A stretch of DNA of 64,000 bases, taken from positions 124,001 to 188,000 of the forward strand of contig JAQSEB010000205.1 of the NCBI GenBank assembly GCA_030063045.1. The letters are read 5' to 3'. Made by a program: the position numbers and the translations under genes. Under the pieces are notes generated by a model. That model worked only from the letters and a program-made list of their open reading frames with translations. It was not told where the DNA came from and ran no database searches. Origin of the DNA: Pratylenchus scribneri (Eukaryota > Nematoda > Chromadorea > Rhabditida > Pratylenchidae). How positions within the stretch are numbered: the stretch's first letter is position 1; every line of letters starts with the position of its first letter. Positions 60,101 through 64,000 of the stretch are shown piece after piece.

Positions 60101-61358
60101 TTTTAAAAAATTTTGGTCAACCCCGTACCCCCGCGGGGATCCCCGCGGGGGTCCCCGTCAAGGTCACCCCCGTCCCCGCCCCCGAAGGTGCCACCCCCGA
60201 TCACCCCCGCCCCCGTCCAACTCGCCCCCGACCCTCGGGAGCGCAACCCTAATTTTAATTAATTAAATTTTAATTAATTAATATAAGATTTAATTAATTT
60301 CCATTAAAATTCTTCATCAGGGATCAACTGGCCGAACGAAAATTGCGCATTCGATTTTTTGGTAATCGAAAATTGCTTCCCCCACAAATTCAACAATTAA
60401 TTGGCCAAATTGAGGCATTGGCTGATGGCAAAGAATGCGGGTGAATTTTTAAAATTAAATTTTTCTCTAAAATCCGAATTTCCGTTTTTAAATTTAAAAA
60501 AATTTTTACGGTCAATAAAAATTTTTAAATTCCAGCACTTCGTTGAACATTTGTTTGGCCTACACTTCGACTGATGAAATTACACGGGCATTCGAGGAAA
60601 TTCGACAAAAAGTTCAGAGTGGACAGATTCAAGAGGAGTAAGTTTTACAATATTTAAATTTTTATAAAAAAATTTTTGTAATTTTTTTGACTAAATTATT
60701 TCATTTTTAAAAATTAATATTTAAGAAATTTTGATAAAATAATTTTAATTATTTTTTTGTAGTGAAATTGATCGCAAATTGATCAACGCACATTTGGACA
60801 CACGGGACAGTCTTCCATTGGACATGTTTGTGAGGACCAGCGAAATGAGGCTCAGCGATTTTATGCTTTTCCAGGTAAATTTTTATCCTCATATTTATAA
60901 ATATTATATTTTTTTGATTGACGATTTAAATTTAAATAATTATCTGACAATTTTGATTTTTTACCAAAATTAATTTTTTTGACATTTCTAAATTTTTTGG
61001 CAAAATTTTTTTTATAAAAGTTTTAAAATTTAATAATTTCTAATGATTAGCAGAAAAATTTAATATATTAACTCGCAAAAAATTCAAAAGAAAAATTCAA
61101 AATAAAATATTAAATTTTAATTTTCCCAAAAATTTCACTAATTTCCAATTTTTAAAGATTCGCAATTCCACCTATTTGCACTTTGAACCCAACGTACTTT
61201 GGCCCGAATTTTGCCTCTGGCATTTGTTGCGCGCAATTCTTCATTTTCAAATGGCCCGTGTCCAATTGGCCCAATGGCAGCAGAAAACATGGTTCCCGAG
61301 GATGGAAATACTTCGAGAATTTTATGATGGAGAGGAAGAAGAGAATAATGATGGTTGA
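57135..61358 (+). CDS. DHDDS: Dehydrodolichyl diphosphate synthase (cis-prenyltransferase, DHDDS type)
   Basis: Eight exons: 57135-57325, 57742-57853, 58316-58435, 58874-59016, 60321-60440, 60536-60637, 60763-60874 and 61158-61358, 366 residues, phases consistent. The N-terminus is Ser/Asn-rich with an aromatic patch (KPWWAWLVVWILK). The catalytic core follows: GPMPRHIAFVMDGNRRFAR (Asp-Gly-Asn-Arg-Arg), GHQRGFEQL, VYAFSIENFKRPEEEV, LNICLAYTSTDEI, and VRTS-EMRLSDFMLFQ. The family consensus RTSGE-x-RLS here lacks the Gly. The C-terminus contains LWPEFCLWHLLRAILHFQ. The enzyme adds isoprene units to make the dolichol precursor for N-glycosylation in the ER, usually with a NgBR partner. Intron 4 holds a GC-rich element. 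Confidence 0.93.
59045..60250. mobile_element. Inverted-repeat element with CCCCCGCGGGGG minisatellite ends
   Basis: Ends AGGGTTGCGC and GCGCAACCCT. AATTTTAATT is on both sides (59035-59044 and 60251-60260), though this is low complexity. The terminal 130 bases on each side are runs of CCCCGTCCCCGCGGGGGTCACC. The middle kilobase is AT-rich, with partial internal palindromes (59590-59650 against 59800-59870). Two TTTTTCGCTGCGCGGC blocks lie at 59285-59335. No transposase. Located in intron 4 of DHDDS. Confidence 0.82.
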
Positions 61359-61815
61359 TTTGATTTGGATTAGCAATTGTTTTTTCCCATATGAATAGGC
61401 CAAATGATTTTTTTGTTATATTTTTTTTATTTCATTTTAATTAATTTGATAAATTTTCAATAATTTTTTTATAAGAATAATACTCCAATTCTTGGCTAAT
61501 TTATTAAATTTGAATTAATTAAAATTGTTTTCTACTTCATAAAACTTTCCCATTGAATACAAAATTCTCCCAACTTTAGCTTTATATACTATTTATTTAA
61601 TGTAATTTTGTTTCCAAAATTCACTTATATTAGCATCAGGTTCAGTTCAAAATTCTACTTCCATAATTTTATCAATTGTTGTAAAACATAAAAAAAGAAT
61701 AAAATTAAAATGTTGTTGATTAATTAAAAAATATTGATTTATTGCATACAAAATCCGGAATTCAAATAGAATGGAATTGGGTAAGAATGTATGATCATTT
61801 GATTTATATTAAATA
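61359..61815. other. 3' flank of DHDDS, nothing coding seen
   Basis: AT-rich, with AATAATTTTTTTATAAGAATAAT. Possible polyadenylation signals but no gene. Confidence 0.4.
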
Positions 61816-62330
61816 GTTCCGCCTAGTCAACTTAGAATAATTCCGCCTAGTCAACTTAGAATAATTCCGCCTGGTCAACTAAGAATAATTCCGCCTGGGT
61901 CAACTAAGAATAATTCCGCCTGGTCAACTAAGAATAATTCCGCCTGGTCAACTTAGAATAATTCCGCCTGGTCAACTTAGAATAATTCCGCCTGGTCATC
62001 TTAGAATAAATCCGCCTATTTTTAAGAATAATTCCGCCTGGTCAACTTAGAATAATTCCGCCTGTTTAGTTAGAATAATTCCGCCTGGCCAACTAAGAAT
62101 AATTGCGCCTGTTTTTAAGAATAATTCCGCCAGCACAACTTAGAATAAATCTGCCTGGTCAACTTAGAATAATTCCGCCTGGTCAACTAAGAATAATTGC
62201 GCCTGTTTTTAAGAATAATTCCGCCTGGTCAACTTAGAATAATTCCGCCTGTTTTTAAAATAATTTCACCTGTTTTAATTCAGCCTGTTCCTAATAAGAA
62301 TAATTCCGCCTATTTTGCAATAAATAATTT
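61816..62330. repeat. 24-base minisatellite TTCCGCCTGGTCAACTTAGAATAA
   Basis: About 20 units. Two unit types alternate irregularly: CCTGGTCAACT(T/A)AGAATAA and the shorter CCTGTTTTTAAGAATAA. Sequence decay rises towards the right end. Isolated related words (AATTCCGCCTG, AATTCAGCCTG) recur at 63767-63805. Confidence 0.9.
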
Positions 62331-63254
62331 GCCATAGGCAATATTTATTCCCCATTTCTATGTTCGTTCACAGATGAGAACAATTTCATTAAATTAATAA
62401 ATGTGCCCTTTTTCTTGCTTGACTGCCTCTACTATATCCACTTTTCTTTTTCCTTTTTAGTCCCATATTCTTTTCCTTTTTTGGGCAATGGCCCATCCAA
62501 TCCAACACGACGTGAACTCCAAAGGAAGGGATCCACCGCCATTCTCTCCATCGCCATTTGAAGCCAAAAAGACGGGCGAGCTTTTGGCCTTACCTTCCTT
62601 GATTTTCCCACTTTTTCCCAAATTAACTGATAAAATCAGTAGTACCTTAATTATTACTCATTCAATCCATTTCTTTTAAAAGGTTAGTGATTAGTGTCAT
62701 AAAATGAACCGTTGTTGGGCATAAGCCGTGAAAATAAGGAAAAGTATTTTCCTTTTATTCAGGAAGTTCTTTATTTAAAAAAAAAATTAAAATTTAATTT
62801 ATTAATTTTGGTTGAATTATTTAGACTTTAAACAAATAAAAAAAATATTTTTTTTTAAATGCAATGATAATCCAGTCATTCAATTTTTTCGTAGCTCATC
62901 AATTTGTTCAGCATTTTATTATAGACGTCGTTTTAAATTTAAACCCAACCGATGATACTTTGGACTGTTTAATTAGAGGATTTTAATTAATTTATCCTCA
63001 ATTTTATTGCATTTTTACTCAATTCATAAAATAAAAAACTCCCCCAAAAATGAAAAATCTTTTGATCAATTATTAAAATCATTGAAATTTGGCCAGTAAA
63101 TAAGACTCAAATAAGCAAATTAAAATTCGTATATATATATTATTTATTCGATTTTTGTGTGTGTGGCGAACTTTTTTTATCCTTAATTTTCTCCGAAAAA
63201 ATATCATGTTTATTTTTCTTTTTATTTTTTTTTAACATAATTTCAGTTGAATGA
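62331..63254. other. Intergenic, upstream of the serine-rich ORF
   Basis: AT-rich. A TTTTTTTTTAACATAATTTCAG stretch ends at 63245, nine bases before the ORF start at 63255, and looks like a splice acceptor (cis, or SL trans-splice). The 62488-62679 ORF has no support. Confidence 0.4.
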
Positions 63255-63701
63255 ATGGAATTTGCTGATACCTTCCAATTAAATCCAAATGATTACAATA
63301 TTCCGGAAGATTTTCCTCTCTCATTTGCATCTCCAATATTTTCATCAAACATAACATCACCTCCAGCATCGTTTCCTCCATTTCGATGCCTTCGGCGTCA
63401 AAATGTGTCACAAAATTTGAGTGCCGATTCCTCTTCTCCACCTTTGTCCTCTTTGCTGTGTCGTTCTTCCAGTTTATCTTCGAATTCTTCATTTTCTTCT
63501 TCCAGCTACTCTGCTTTTTCATTAAATTCATCAACGACAAGTCTGGGCTCTTCTGAATCCTCGTCGGATTCTTCATTTGACAGTGATGGGGATTGGAAAA
63601 TGCAAGGGAAAAGTTGGAGCAGTAACAATGAAATAGAAACGGAAAATGGCCGAAATTTAAGGCAAAAAACAAAGATGGCGATTTATGGAGAGAAAGGTTG
63701 A
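63255..63701 (+). CDS. Serine-rich ORF, probably first coding exon of a gene running off the window
   Basis: A 148-codon ORF directly follows an AATTTCAG acceptor-like site. The protein is acidic and very Ser-rich (SSSLSSNSSFSSSSYSAFS), with NVSQNLSADSS and a DSDGDW patch, and no domain I recognise. A donor-like G|GTTGACATG lies near 63697, so it may continue in exons beyond 64000. The antisense ORF (63232-63789) looks like a shadow of the TCN-rich serine codons. Low complexity makes the call uncertain. Confidence 0.4.
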   Translation: MEFADTFQLNPNDYNIPEDFPLSFASPIFSSNITSPPASFPPFRCLRRQNVSQNLSADSSSPPLSSLLCRSSSLSSNSSFSSSSYSAFSLNSSTTSLGSSESSSDSSFDSDGDWKMQGKSWSSNNEIETENGRNLRQKTKMAIYGEKG

Positions 63702-64000
63702 CATGCATAATAGCTTTAATTAATTCATTAGTAAAATATCCGTTAACGAATTTGAAAAAACAATTTAATTCCGCCTGCCAAAAACGCATTTTAATTCAGC
63801 CTGCTGGTAAACACAGCTTCCACCAATTAAATACAATTTATTTTTATTATTTTACTACCGAATTAGAACTAGAAAAATTGTGATCAATAGCTCAAACCCC
63901 CAATTATTGTATTGCATTTTAAAATTTAATTCAAAGTTAAATTTTGTAAAATATATTTTTAACATTTTAGATCAACAAGACAACAATGAAAAATGCAATA

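Noticed and set aside
61816..62330. CRISPR-like array
   Set aside because: Units follow directly on each other without unique spacers, and the host is a eukaryote; it is a minisatellite.
63232..63789. 185-codon minus ORF
   Set aside because: Antisense to the serine-rich ORF, whose TCN codons keep the opposite strand open; no domain.

Overview
The window looks like nuclear DNA of a nematode. It is AT-rich, and intron-dense genes lie on both strands. Many introns are only 40-60 bases. The gene set is typical of nematodes: a single-domain LAMP of the LMP-1 type, 14-3-3, a P68/DDX5-17 helicase, a Skp1-related protein and small BTB proteins. A BEL/Pao-like LTR element and many small inverted-repeat elements are also present. 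Plant-parasitic (tylenchid) groups fit the composition, but the species cannot be settled from this sequence. I joined exons by hand using GT-AG sites, phase and homology. The coding lengths given are sums of those exons.

Left part (1-25 kb): an LRAT-domain gene on the minus strand runs off the left edge (to 3927). Next come a zinc-finger/coiled-coil gene (5483-7874, -), a LAMP/LMP-1 gene (9089-11471, +), an SR splicing factor (12648-16398, -), a MATH-BTB gene with a USP7-type MATH domain (17665-20392, +) and the Golgi pH regulator GPHR (20977-24676, +).

Middle (25-42 kb): one ten-exon minus-strand model (25750-35256) starts with a Skp1-like domain and continues, in frame at every junction, into proline-rich, F-box-like and helical sections. 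Its last intron holds a very young LTR retrotransposon (26316-30282). The two LTRs read as identical and a 4-base target duplication is visible. A small unrecognised gene with an internal protein repeat follows (36384-37466, +); most of its intron is an inverted-repeat element. Then come a GC-richer stretch and the 14-3-3 gene (40470-41773, +).

Right part (42-64 kb): a DDX5/17 RNA helicase with one in-frame TGA (42925-47482, +), a membrane-anchored histidine phosphatase (49244-50988, -), a BTB gene broken by one base (52035-53868, +), the proteasome assembly factor PSMD5 (54311-56951, +), a DHDDS-type cis-prenyltransferase (57135-61358, +), a 24-base minisatellite, and the start of a serine-rich ORF (63255 on).

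The genes do not form one pathway. Several touch ubiquitin/proteasome biology (MATH-BTB, BTB, Skp1-like, PSMD5) or the endomembrane system (LAMP, GPHR, DHDDS). The other main theme is non-autonomous transposons: at least four families of inverted-repeat elements sit in introns, some nested and several with clear target-site duplications.
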